Shown here: piece by piece, positions 24,954 to 33,210 of the stretch
How positions within the stretch are numbered: position 1 is the first letter of the stretch
How the letters are laid out: each line of letters opens with the position of its first letter
Assembly (NCBI GenBank): GCA_045599965.1
Contig: JAZRXA010000074.1
Span: 1-52,556, forward strand
Direction of reading: 5' to 3'
Origin: RGIG5612 sp045599965
Lineage (GTDB): Bacteria > Bacillota > Clostridia > Lachnospirales > Lachnospiraceae
DNA length: 52,556 nucleotides
The notes under the pieces: model-generated
Seen by the model: the letters and a program-made list of their open reading frames with translations, nothing else
What the model was told of the DNA's origin: nothing
The model's database searches: none
Translations under genes and position numbers: made by a program

Positions 24954-25634
24954 ATGAGCAAAATTTTAGTAGTTGACGATGAAAAACTTATTGTAAAAGG
25001 TATCAAGTTTTCACTTGAACAAGACGGCATGAGCGTTGATTGCGCCTACGATGGCGAGGAAGCTGTTAGCATGGCAAAGAAGACAGAGTATGATGTTGTT
25101 TTATTAGATGTTATGCTTCCAAAGATGGATGGTTTTGAAGTTTGTAAAACTATTAGAGAATTTTCTAGCATGCCTATTATTATGCTTACTGCTAAAGGTG
25201 GAGACATGGATAAAATCCTTGGGCTTGAGTATGGTGCTGATGATTACATTACAAAGCCTTTTAATATTTTAGAAGTTAAAGCTAGAATTAAAGCAATGTT
25301 TAGAAGAAACAAGAGAGTGGCTAGAGATATGTCTTCTGAAATTATCAGTGGAGATCTTTATATGGATTTAGACGCTCGAAGAGTTTTTATACAAGATAAA
25401 GAAATTAACTTAACAGCTAAAGAATTCGATCTTCTTGAATTATTAGTCAATAATCCAAACAAGGTTTATAGTAGAGAACAACTTTTAAGTATTGTATGGG
25501 GATATGAGTATCCTGGAGATGTTCGTACTGTTGATGTTCATGTAAGACGTCTTCGTGAAAAAATAGAAGTAAACCCTAAAGAACCAAAATATGTTAATAC
25601 AAAGTGGGGAGTGGGTTATTATTTTAAAGCTTAA
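24954..25634 (+). CDS. OmpR/PhoB-family response regulator
   Basis: A 226-residue regulator. The receiver domain has the acidic pair VDDE, the phosphorylation site Asp52 in LLDVMLPKMDG, Thr in MLTAKG and Lys in YITKPFN. The C-terminal winged helix ends in RTVDVHVRRLREKIE and VNTKWGVGYYFK. It starts three bases after comEA, after AAGGTG, and overlaps the histidine kinase by about 44 bases. Likely partner of that kinase; targets unknown. Confidence 0.94.
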   Translation: MSKILVVDDEKLIVKGIKFSLEQDGMSVDCAYDGEEAVSMAKKTEYDVVLLDVMLPKMDGFEVCKTIREFSSMPIIMLTAKGGDMDKILGLEYGADDYITKPFNILEVKARIKAMFRRNKRVARDMSSEIISGDLYMDLDARRVFIQDKEINLTAKEFDLLELLVNNPNKVYSREQLLSIVWGYEYPGDVRTVDVHVRRLREKIEVNPKEPKYVNTKWGVGYYFKA

Positions 25635-27039
25635 CGAGTCGTTCTTTAAGAGTCTTAGATTCAGAATCATAATGATAATAATTGTCGTTGGAATAGTACC
25701 ACTTATCCTTTTGGATATAGTGGTACTTAATGTTGCTGAAGACAGTTTTATAAAGACGAGAAGCAAAAATATTAACGCACAGTTTTCAATTCTTTGTAAT
25801 TACATTGCTGACGAATATAACGAAAATAAAATTAATGACGAGAATATCGATTTAGCTGCTGATGAACTTGCTGGAATTTTTACAAATCGTATTCAAATAA
25901 TTGATAAGAACTTCAATATCTTAACTGATACTTACCAAATTAATAGAGGTAAGATCTGTATTTCTGAAGATGTAAATAAATGTTTTAATGGTTTAAATCA
26001 AACCGCTATCGATAAGAAAAATAAATATATTAACCTTACACAAAGCATTAAAGATGAAAATGACAATATTCAATTTGTCGTAATGGGTAGTGCCTCTATT
26101 TCCGACATTTTCGACGCAATGCATAATGTATTTCTTATTGCTGTAGCGGTTGTTGTTATTTTAGTTATTCTATTAATCGCCGCAGCTATTTATGGCTCAG
26201 CTAAGCTTGTTAAGCCTTTTGTTAATATTAATGATACGGTTACTAAAGTTACTACTTTTGGGCAAGATGAGCATGTTGAAATGACAGGATGTACAGAACT
26301 AGAAAATATTTCTGATTCATTTAACTTGATGCTTGGAAAAATTAATTCACTTACAAAATCAAGACAAGAATTTGTATCGAATGTGTCACATGAACTTAAA
26401 ACACCTATTACGTCAATGAAGGTATTAGCTGAATCTCTTATTGGACAAGAAGGATTATCTGAAGAATTGTATCAAGAATTCTTAGTTGATATAGTTGGAG
26501 AATTAGATAGAGAAAATGAAATAATTACTGATTTGCTTACACTTGCAAAGATGGATCAAAATAAGATGAACTTAAATATTGAGAGCACAAATATTAATGA
26601 GCTTATTGAATCAATACTTAAAATTTTGAAACCACTTGCTAAAGAAAAAAATATCGAATTAGTTTTTGAAACGTTTAAGCCTGTTGTTGCTGAAGTTGAT
26701 AAAACAAAGTTTTCTATGTGTATAACAAATTTAGTTGTTAACGCTATTAAATATAATAATATTGAAGGATGGGTTCATGTTTCGCTTAACTCAGACCAAA
26801 CATATTTTTATGTAAAAGTTCAAGATAACGGATATGGCATTCCAGAAGAATCTATTGAACATGTATTTGATAGATTTTATAGAACTGATAGCGCTAGAGA
26901 TAGAGCCACAGGCGGTTCAGGCCTTGGACTTTCTATTACTCAAGGAATTGTTACTGCTCATAAAGGAACAATTAAAGTTCATAGTGAATTAGATGTAGGT
27001 TCTACATTCACAATGCAAATACCACTTACATATGTATAA
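25591..27039 (+). CDS. Sensor histidine kinase
   Basis: A kinase of about 482 residues: membrane helix 1 (about residues 26-48), an extracellular domain of about 115 residues, helix 2 (about 175-200), HAMP, the H-box with His267 in SNVSHELKTP, then N-box NLVVNAIKYN and G-boxes DNGYGIPE and GGSGLGLSI. The start is uncertain. The ATG at 25591 lies deep in the regulator gene with a poor ribosome binding site; no ATG, GTG or TTG lies closer to helix 1. A strong hairpin lies in the region coding for helix 1. The following gene encodes a GerMN lipoprotein, which may modulate it. Confidence 0.9.
   Translation: MLIQSGEWVIILKLNESFFKSLRFRIIMIIIVVGIVPLILLDIVVLNVAEDSFIKTRSKNINAQFSILCNYIADEYNENKINDENIDLAADELAGIFTNRIQIIDKNFNILTDTYQINRGKICISEDVNKCFNGLNQTAIDKKNKYINLTQSIKDENDNIQFVVMGSASISDIFDAMHNVFLIAVAVVVILVILLIAAAIYGSAKLVKPFVNINDTVTKVTTFGQDEHVEMTGCTELENISDSFNLMLGKINSLTKSRQEFVSNVSHELKTPITSMKVLAESLIGQEGLSEELYQEFLVDIVGELDRENEIITDLLTLAKMDQNKMNLNIESTNINELIESILKILKPLAKEKNIELVFETFKPVVAEVDKTKFSMCITNLVVNAIKYNNIEGWVHVSLNSDQTYFYVKVQDNGYGIPEESIEHVFDRFYRTDSARDRATGGSGLGLSITQGIVTAHKGTIKVHSELDVGSTFTMQIPLTYV
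25695..25727. repeat. Strong hairpin inside the histidine kinase gene
   Basis: AGTACCACT plus TATCC (25695-25708) pairs with GGATA (25713-25717) and AGTGGTACT (25719-25727) around a TTTT loop, 14 base pairs with one bulged T. No T-run follows. It encodes part of the first membrane helix, 61 bases after the regulator stop codon. Confidence 0.7.
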
Positions 27040-28021
27040 GAATATGATGAAGATTAAAAAAGTTTTAAGTTTAATATTGGTTATTGTACTAGCGTTATCT
27101 TTAATGCCAGTTTTAAGTGCATGCAATAAAGAAACGAATAATAAAAACCAAGTTTTAATTTATTATACAAATAATACGGCTGAGGATTTGCATTATAAAG
27201 CAGCTAAAATTAATACTGACGAAGTTGAACCAATAGATTTGATTCAAGAACTTTTAGATAGAATGTTTAATGCAAAACTAGAAGATGAATCATATTATTC
27301 AGTTAAACCAGAAGAGATTGAAATTAATTCAATAAATCTAAAAGATGGTGTTATTGCTATTGACTTTAATTCTGAATACTTAAAACTTTCTAATGTTAGA
27401 GAGATTATTTTAAGGGCAGGAGTAGTACTTACACTTATTCAGGTTCCAAATGTTATTGGCGTAACCTTTACTGTTGATAACATTCCAATTACAGATAGGA
27501 ATAATGAGCCTATCGGAACTATGACAAAAGAAAAATTTGTTAATGTTCTTTTAAATGAAGAAGGAATGCTTAAGCAAACTTCCGAACTTAATGTTTATTT
27601 TGCAAATGAAAGTAAAGATAAGTTGATTGCAGTTCCTTATACGTTTTCGATTGATAATACAAGTTTGTCGATGGAAGAATATTTAATTACTAAACTTATA
27701 GAAGGCCCAGGAGAAGATGAATTACAAAAAAAAGAAAATCCTGATGAATTAATAGTTAATCCAACACTTGATAAAGATGTTAAGTTAATCAGTGTTGTTA
27801 CGACTGATAAAATTTGTTATATAAATTTTGGCTCTAACTTCCTTGAACAAAAGCAAGATGTTAGTGACGAAATTATGTTATATTCTATCGTTAATACGGT
27901 ATGTCAATTGCCGTATGTATCTTTTGTGCAATTTTTAATTGATGGTGAAAAAGGAGTAGAGTTGCACAAGACAATTTCTTTTACTGACAAATTTAATTAC
28001 AATAGTTCACTAATTCAGTAA
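27032..28021 (+). CDS. GerMN-domain lipoprotein
   Basis: A 329-residue secreted lipoprotein: basic N terminus, hydrophobic signal and lipobox LSAC (Cys about residue 31). The mature part has two repeats of the GerMN fold, first VEPIDLIQELLDRMF...IAIDFNSEYLKL and then MEEYLITKLIEGP...CYINFGSNFLEQ. The ATG at 27032 overlaps the kinase stop by eight bases, which suggests coupled translation; ATGs at 27044 and 27047 are alternatives. GerMN occurs in spore proteins GerM and in LpqB of the actinobacterial MtrAB-LpqB system; the gene order here (regulator, kinase, GerMN lipoprotein) resembles the latter. Confidence 0.82.
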   Translation: MYKNMMKIKKVLSLILVIVLALSLMPVLSACNKETNNKNQVLIYYTNNTAEDLHYKAAKINTDEVEPIDLIQELLDRMFNAKLEDESYYSVKPEEIEINSINLKDGVIAIDFNSEYLKLSNVREIILRAGVVLTLIQVPNVIGVTFTVDNIPITDRNNEPIGTMTKEKFVNVLLNEEGMLKQTSELNVYFANESKDKLIAVPYTFSIDNTSLSMEEYLITKLIEGPGEDELQKKENPDELIVNPTLDKDVKLISVVTTDKICYINFGSNFLEQKQDVSDEIMLYSIVNTVCQLPYVSFVQFLIDGEKGVELHKTISFTDKFNYNSSLIQ

Positions 28022-28040
28022 AAGCCCCTCTAATTTTAAT

Positions 28041-30209
28041 ATGCTAAAAAGGCCACTTCTAATATTGGCTGTCTTTTTTGTATTGTTTTGTCTTTTGTTT
28101 AAGGTGCTTAATCTATCACAGCATCAGGAAATTAATACTAATAAGACAGTTAATCTCAAAGCAAAATTAATAAAAATTGAAGAAAAAAGTTTTTCTAATT
28201 ATCTATTTGTAAATACTGATACTATTGGGAAGGCTATTATTTCGGCGCCTAAAGAAACAAATATAAAGATTGGCCAAACATTTATAACTAATTGTAAAAA
28301 TATTGGGTTTAATAAGGCTAGAAATTTTGGAAATTTTGATGAAGAAAATTATTATAAATCTTTAGGATATGGTTATAAGTTTAAGAGCTTAAAAATTAAT
28401 TCGTTAAGCAAAAATTATGATCATGTTAGGCAAGCGCTTTTTAAGTTCAAAAAAAAGATAATTACAATTTTTGATGAAACATTAGGTTCTAATAAGTCTG
28501 GAATTTTCAAAGCTATTGTTGTAGGAGATAAATCTGAAATAGAAGATAATACGATGAACCTTTATAGAAAAAATGGGATTGCACATATTTTGGCAATCTC
28601 AGGTCTTCATATATCTCTTATCGGAATGGCGATATTTTCATTGCTAAATAAAAAGTTATCAATTTATACATCCGCAATTATTAGCACTATATTTATGATA
28701 TGTTTTTGCATTATGAGTGGAGAGAGTGTTTCAGCTATTAGAGCAACAATTATGTTTGTTATGAGGATGGTCTCTTTAATTTTTGGAAAGCCTTTTGACA
28801 TGTTAAGCAGCTTATCTTTTTCAGCAATAATTATTTTAAGCACCAACCCTTTATATTTGTTTAATTCTTCATTTCTTCTTTCATTTGGTGCAATTTTGGC
28901 AATTGCTATTTTAGGCGTATCTCTTCAAAAATATTTACAGATAAATAGAGAAAAAGAAAAAATTGCAATTGCGATTATTAGTAGTGCAGCAATTTTTATA
29001 TTAACTTTGCCTATTGTTGCAAATAGCTATTTTGAGATATCTATGTTTTCTATTTTGCTTAATTTAATAGTAATTCCGTTAATGAGTTTTATTTTAAGTA
29101 GCGCATTATTTAGTGCGCTATTAGGAATAATAAGTATTGCAATTAGTAGATTTGCTATTGGTATGGGAGTATTTTTACTTGATGCTATTAATATTTTATG
29201 CGTTATTACAGATAAATTTCCTTATAGCGTTATTGTTACAGGGAATCTTTCCTGGATTAAGATAATTATTTTTTATAGCGTCATTATTTTGTTTTTGTTA
29301 TTTACAAACTTTGTAATTAAAAGAGGAAATAATAAAACTAAAAGAAAAAAGAAAATTATTATTTGCATTGCAGTTTATATTGCTTTGATTTTAGTGGTAT
29401 TTATTAAGCCGATTGATAGAAAATTAAATATTAGTTTTTTAGATGTGGACCAGGGAGATGGAATATTAATTACAACTCCTAAAAAAACAACAATTTTAAT
29501 TGATGGTGGAAGTACTTCTGTGTCAGATGTGAAAGAATATAGATTAGAAAGTGCTCTTAAATACAAAAAGATTTCTAAAATAGATTATGCAATAGTAACT
29601 CATCCAGATACAGATCATATTTCAGGTTTGATAGAACTTATAAACGATACTAGCGCAGGACATATAAAAATATTGAGCGTTTATGTGCCAAATATTAAAG
29701 ATAATGAGAATTATAAAATCTTAAAGGACGCATGCGACGCACAAAATATTTCTTTTAGTAATATTTTCACTTCGGTTTCCCTAAAAGAAGAAAACTTAAA
29801 AATAAGCTGCCTACACCCAGATAAGACTTATAAAAGTAGTGAGTCTATAAATGCTTATTCTACAGTTTTAGATCTCGAATATGGGAAGTTTAGCGCCCTA
29901 TTTGTAGGAGATTTAGAAGACGATGGAGAAAAGATATTAATTAATAAGGGAGCGTTACATGAATTTGAGCTTTTAAAGGTTTCTCATCATGGTTCTAGAA
30001 ATTCTTCATCTTTAGAATTTCTTAAGGAAGTTTCTCCTAAGATTGCTGTTATATCTGCAGGAGTCAATAATATGTATGGACATCCGCACAAAGAAACATT
30101 AGAAAGACTTAAAAAAGTTGGCGCTAAAATATATTGCACAGCTGATTTTGGCCAAATAAATTTAAGCGTAGATAAGCAAGGCAATGTGGCTGTTGATACT
30201 AAGTTATGA
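28041..30209 (+). CDS. comEC: DNA uptake channel ComEC/Rec2
   Basis: A 722-residue polytopic protein that moves single-stranded DNA across the membrane. The N-terminal OB-like region follows two helices; the competence core has ISGLHISLIGM and SGESVSAIRATIMFVMRM. The C-terminal metallo-beta-lactamase-like domain begins LDVDQGDGILI and has THPDTDHISGL and VSHHGSRNSSS, so metal ligands are kept (nuclease-type domain). Spacing to the GerMN gene is 19 bases and the ribosome binding site is poor. Confidence 0.93.
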   Translation: MLKRPLLILAVFFVLFCLLFKVLNLSQHQEINTNKTVNLKAKLIKIEEKSFSNYLFVNTDTIGKAIISAPKETNIKIGQTFITNCKNIGFNKARNFGNFDEENYYKSLGYGYKFKSLKINSLSKNYDHVRQALFKFKKKIITIFDETLGSNKSGIFKAIVVGDKSEIEDNTMNLYRKNGIAHILAISGLHISLIGMAIFSLLNKKLSIYTSAIISTIFMICFCIMSGESVSAIRATIMFVMRMVSLIFGKPFDMLSSLSFSAIIILSTNPLYLFNSSFLLSFGAILAIAILGVSLQKYLQINREKEKIAIAIISSAAIFILTLPIVANSYFEISMFSILLNLIVIPLMSFILSSALFSALLGIISIAISRFAIGMGVFLLDAINILCVITDKFPYSVIVTGNLSWIKIIIFYSVIILFLLFTNFVIKRGNNKTKRKKKIIICIAVYIALILVVFIKPIDRKLNISFLDVDQGDGILITTPKKTTILIDGGSTSVSDVKEYRLESALKYKKISKIDYAIVTHPDTDHISGLIELINDTSAGHIKILSVYVPNIKDNENYKILKDACDAQNISFSNIFTSVSLKEENLKISCLHPDKTYKSSESINAYSTVLDLEYGKFSALFVGDLEDDGEKILINKGALHEFELLKVSHHGSRNSSSLEFLKEVSPKIAVISAGVNNMYGHPHKETLERLKKVGAKIYCTADFGQINLSVDKQGNVAVDTKL

Positions 30210-30215
30210 TATAAT
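30207..30215 (+). promoter_or_regulatory. Possible extended -10 promoter of holA
   Basis: TGATATAAT overlaps the comEC stop codon and lies 25 bases before the holA ATG. No good -35 box is visible. Confidence 0.4.
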
Positions 30216-30239
30216 TATCTAAAATATAAAGGCGAAACT

Positions 30240-31292
30240 ATGGCTGAATTAGATTTTTCAAAAGAATTAGCAAATATTTATCTTTTTTATGGCGAGGAAA
30301 GTTTCAAAAAGAGAAATTATCGCGATAAATTAAGAAATGCTGTGACAAACGGAAATGATATGAACTTCGCTTATTTTGAAGGCAAGAACATTGATTTTTC
30401 TAAAGTTTATGACAGCGTTGTTACTATGCCTTTTTTCGCTGATAAAAGACTTGTTGTTGTAGAAAATTCAGGTAAGTTTAAGGCAAAAGCTAAAGAAAAG
30501 GTTAGCGAAGAAGAAAATGAAAATTCACAAGGAGATAACTTCGATGATTCTTCTGATGCGATGTTGGAAAAAATCTTTAATGATATTCCAAAAACAACAA
30601 TTTTAGCTTTTTTTGAAGAAAGCGCCGCCAAGAATAAAAAGATTGTAAAAATAATTGGTGAAAAAGGATTACTCGTTGAATGCGATAAAGATAGTGATGA
30701 GGAAGTTGTACTTTGGCTTGCAAAGGGTTTTACAAAAGCAAATAAAAAGATTAGAAGAAGTACTATCGAATTACTTCTTAGCCGAGTAGGAAATGATTAC
30801 GATAGATTAAGACTAGAATATGAAAAAATAGTTAACTATGTTGGCGCAAAAGAAGTTGTAGAAGATGAAGATATTTTAGCAATTACTTCTGAAGATATTG
30901 AAGCAAAAGTTTTCGATATGCTTAGAGCTATCACAGAAAAAAATCCTAAAGTAGTTTTAGATAAATATTATGATTTACTCGCGAACAGAGCCCATCCTTT
31001 ATATGTTTTAGCAATGATTCGCATGCAATTTAGAACACTTATTCAAACAGCTGAACTTAGAAACAAAGGTTTAACTACGGCTCAAGTTGCAAAACAATTA
31101 AAAAAACGTGATTTTATTATCAGCAATGCAGAAAAATATCTACATAACAATTTTAAAATGAAAGATGTAAGAGATATTTTAGAAGAGATAAATGAAACAG
31201 ATATGAAAATTAAAATGGGAGATGTTGATGCACAAATTGGTGTAGAGATGTTACTGGTTAAGTTTTCATCAAAAAACATTAAAAATGACTAA
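30240..31292 (+). CDS. holA: DNA polymerase III subunit delta
   Basis: A 350-residue clamp-loader delta subunit. It starts with the usual IYLFYGEESFKKRNY segment and keeps the DMLRAITEKNP and PLYVLAMIRMQFRTLIQ parts of the C-terminal domains. A 12-residue acidic insert (EEENENSQGDNFDD) lies near residue 90. comEC-holA is a common neighbour pair in Firmicutes. It overlaps the next gene by eight bases. Confidence 0.9.
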   Translation: MAELDFSKELANIYLFYGEESFKKRNYRDKLRNAVTNGNDMNFAYFEGKNIDFSKVYDSVVTMPFFADKRLVVVENSGKFKAKAKEKVSEEENENSQGDNFDDSSDAMLEKIFNDIPKTTILAFFEESAAKNKKIVKIIGEKGLLVECDKDSDEEVVLWLAKGFTKANKKIRRSTIELLLSRVGNDYDRLRLEYEKIVNYVGAKEVVEDEDILAITSEDIEAKVFDMLRAITEKNPKVVLDKYYDLLANRAHPLYVLAMIRMQFRTLIQTAELRNKGLTTAQVAKQLKKRDFIISNAEKYLHNNFKMKDVRDILEEINETDMKIKMGDVDAQIGVEMLLVKFSSKNIKND

Positions 31293-31863
31293 ACAAGAAA
31301 TTAGAGATGAAATTACATATAAAAAAAGTTTAATGACAAAGGAAGAGATTGAATCTCTTTCTTTAAGCCTTTGTGAGAAGTTTTGTAATTTAGAGGCTTA
31401 TAAAGATGCAAAATGTATTTTTGCTTATATGTCATACAACCAAGAAGTTAATACTAAATACATAATCGAAAAAGCTTGGAAAGATGGTAAAAAGGTTGCT
31501 GTTCCAAAAACATTAGCTTCTGGTAATACTTTTAATAAAAAAGGTGAAATAATTCCAGACTATATGGAATTTATTTATATAGATTCTTTTGATGAACTTG
31601 AAAATGGATATGTTGGAATTTCCGAACCAAAGTTTGATGAAAATAAAGTCGCTAATGAAAGAGAAGTGTTGATACTTATGCCTGGGCTAGCTTTTGATAA
31701 ATCTAATAATAGAATTGGCTATGGTGGAGGATTTTATGATAAATTTTTAAGTAGTCATAAAGATATGAAATTTATCAAAGTTGCTCTATGTTTTGGCTTC
31801 CAACTATTCGATTTGATACCAACTGATCCATATGATGAAAAGATGGATATTGTGTTGACATAA
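31285..31863 (+). CDS. 5-formyltetrahydrofolate cyclo-ligase
   Basis: A 192-residue enzyme of usual length that converts 5-formyl-THF to 5,10-methenyl-THF with ATP, rescuing an otherwise dead-end folate. The signature GLAFDKSNNRIGYGGGFYDKFL is clear (nucleotide/folate loop), and VPKTL lies mid-protein. It fits the C1 gene set elsewhere in the window. The infC promoter overlaps its 3' end. Confidence 0.92.
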   Translation: MTKQEIRDEITYKKSLMTKEEIESLSLSLCEKFCNLEAYKDAKCIFAYMSYNQEVNTKYIIEKAWKDGKKVAVPKTLASGNTFNKKGEIIPDYMEFIYIDSFDELENGYVGISEPKFDENKVANEREVLILMPGLAFDKSNNRIGYGGGFYDKFLSSHKDMKFIKVALCFGFQLFDLIPTDPYDEKMDIVLT

Positions 31864-31883
31864 AACTTTTTCAAGGCTATAAT
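31855..31883 (+). promoter_or_regulatory. Consensus promoter of infC-rpmI-rplT
   Basis: TTGACA (31855-31860), 17 bases, TATAAT (31878-31883): perfect sigma-A boxes. The -35 overlaps the stop codon of the upstream gene. Confidence 0.92.
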
Positions 31884-31888
31884 ACCTT

Positions 31889-32056
31889 AGTCATTTGAAA
31901 ACGAAGAAGAGTTACCACTCTCACCGCGTCGCAAATGGGCGCACGTCGGTTAATATTTTCAAAACTTAGCATGTGCTATTTTTTTGGATTATTAGTGGTT
32001 AACTTTTTGCAAGCTAACCACTTTTTTTATGGTTAGACTTTCGAGGAGGTGAAATT
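31889..32056 (+). ncRNA. Structured leader of infC-rpmI-rplT (L20-leader-like)
   Basis: About 168 bases of leader. TTTGAAAA (31894-31901) pairs with TTTTCAAA (31956-31963), enclosing AGAG/CTCT (31908-31921) and a GC-rich hairpin (31923-31950: ACCG-CGT-CGC against GCG-ACG-CGGT with two bulged bases). An attenuator hairpin with seven T follows (31994-32028). In Firmicutes ribosomal protein L20 represses this operon through such a leader; the exact Rfam match is not tested. Confidence 0.75.
31994..32028 (+). terminator. Attenuator terminator in the infC leader
   Basis: AGTGGTTA (31994-32001) pairs with TAACCACT (32015-32022), and the run of seven T (32022-32028) follows. It lies 29 bases before the start codon of infC, so it must be conditionally bypassed. 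Confidence 0.85.
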
Positions 32057-32596
32057 ATTAGCAATTTAGTAAATGAACAAATTAGGGACAAAGAAGTTCG
32101 TGTTATCGGTTTAGATGGCGAGCAACTTGGCGTTATGAGTATTGATGATGCAATGGCTGCTGCAGAAGATGCAGGAGTAGATTTAGTTTTAATTGCCCCT
32201 AAAGCAGAGCCACCTGTTTGTAAAATTATCGATTATGGAAAATTTAAATATGAACAGATGCGTAAAGAAAAAGAAGCAAAGAAAAAACAAAAGACTATTG
32301 AAGTTAAAGAAATACGTCTTTCACCAAATATCGATGTAAACGATATTAAGACAAAAGCTAATATGGCTAGAAAGTTTCTTGAAAAAGGTGACAAAGTTAA
32401 AGTTGCCTTACGCTTCAGAGGACGTGAGATGGCTCATATGCAAGAAGGAAAACATGTATTAGATGATTTTTCACAAATGCTTGAAGATATTGCTTTAATT
32501 GATAAAGCGCCTAAGGTAGAAGGAAGAAACATGGTTATGTTCTTAACTCAAAAACCTGCGCAAAAGACTCAGAAAAAATCAGATGATGAAAAATAA
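32057..32596 (+). CDS. infC: Translation initiation factor IF-3 with AUU start
   Basis: A 179-residue IF-3. No ATG, GTG or TTG fits the N terminus. The frame upstream of the first ATG (32135) codes for the conserved N-terminal segment LVNEQIRDKEVRVIGLDG, and an ATT at 32057 lies seven bases after GGAGG (32045-32049). The AUU start is the classic infC device for self-repression by IF-3. An ATT at 32054 is possible but closer to the ribosome binding site. Both domains are complete (KIIDYGKFKYEQ; KVALRFRGREMAH). Confidence 0.9.
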   Translation: MSNLVNEQIRDKEVRVIGLDGEQLGVMSIDDAMAAAEDAGVDLVLIAPKAEPPVCKIIDYGKFKYEQMRKEKEAKKKQKTIEVKEIRLSPNIDVNDIKTKANMARKFLEKGDKVKVALRFRGREMAHMQEGKHVLDDFSQMLEDIALIDKAPKVEGRNMVMFLTQKPAQKTQKKSDDEK

Positions 32597-32624
32597 CGAC
32601 AAATTTATTTAGGAGGAAATATAA

Positions 32625-32822
32625 ATGCCAAAGATTAAAACAAAAAGAGCTGCGGCTAAGCGTTTCAAAAAAACTGCTAATGGTAACTTAAAGAGAAACA
32701 AAGCTTACAAAAGCCACATTTTAACAAAGAAGTCAACAAAGAGAAAACGTAACCTTAGAAAGGCAATCATTGCTGATGCCACTAATGTTAAGAACATGAA
32801 AAAGATCTTACCATATCTGTAA
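32625..32822 (+). CDS. rpmI: 50S ribosomal protein L35
   Basis: A 65-residue, very basic protein (MPKIKTKRAAAKRFKKT start, HILTKKSTKRKRNLRK). Usual length and place between infC and rplT. AGGAGG lies upstream. Part of the large ribosomal subunit. Confidence 0.96.
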   Translation: MPKIKTKRAAAKRFKKTANGNLKRNKAYKSHILTKKSTKRKRNLRKAIIADATNVKNMKKILPYL

Positions 32823-32850
32823 GAATCTAAATTGAAGGAGGAATTAAGAA

Positions 32851-33207
32851 ATGGCAAGAATTAAAGGCGGATTAAACGCTAAAAAAAGACATAATAGAAC
32901 ATTAAAGCTGGCTAAAGGTTATAGAGGAGCCAGATCAAAACAATACAGAATCGCTAAACAAAGCGTTATGCGTGCACTTACAAGTGCTTACGCAGGAAGA
33001 AAGCAAAAGAAACGTCAATTCAGACAACTTTGGATTGCACGTATTAATGCAGCTGCAAGATTAAACGGACTTTCATACAGCAAGTTTATGTTTGGCCTTA
33101 AGAATGCAGGCGTAGAACTTAATAGAAAAGTTTTAGCTGACCTTGCAGTTAATGATGCAAAAGCTTTTGCTGAATTAGTTGAAACAGCTAAGAAAAACTT
33201 AAAGTAA
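32851..33207 (+). CDS. rplT: 50S ribosomal protein L20
   Basis: A 118-residue basic protein (RIKGGLNAKKRHNRTLK start, KGYRGARSKQYR, FRQLWIARINAAARLNG). Assembles early into the 50S subunit, and in Firmicutes is the likely repressor of this operon through the leader at 31889-32056. AAGGAGG upstream. It is followed three bases later by glnS. Confidence 0.96.
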   Translation: MARIKGGLNAKKRHNRTLKLAKGYRGARSKQYRIAKQSVMRALTSAYAGRKQKKRQFRQLWIARINAAARLNGLSYSKFMFGLKNAGVELNRKVLADLAVNDAKAFAELVETAKKNLK

Positions 33208-33210
33208 TTT

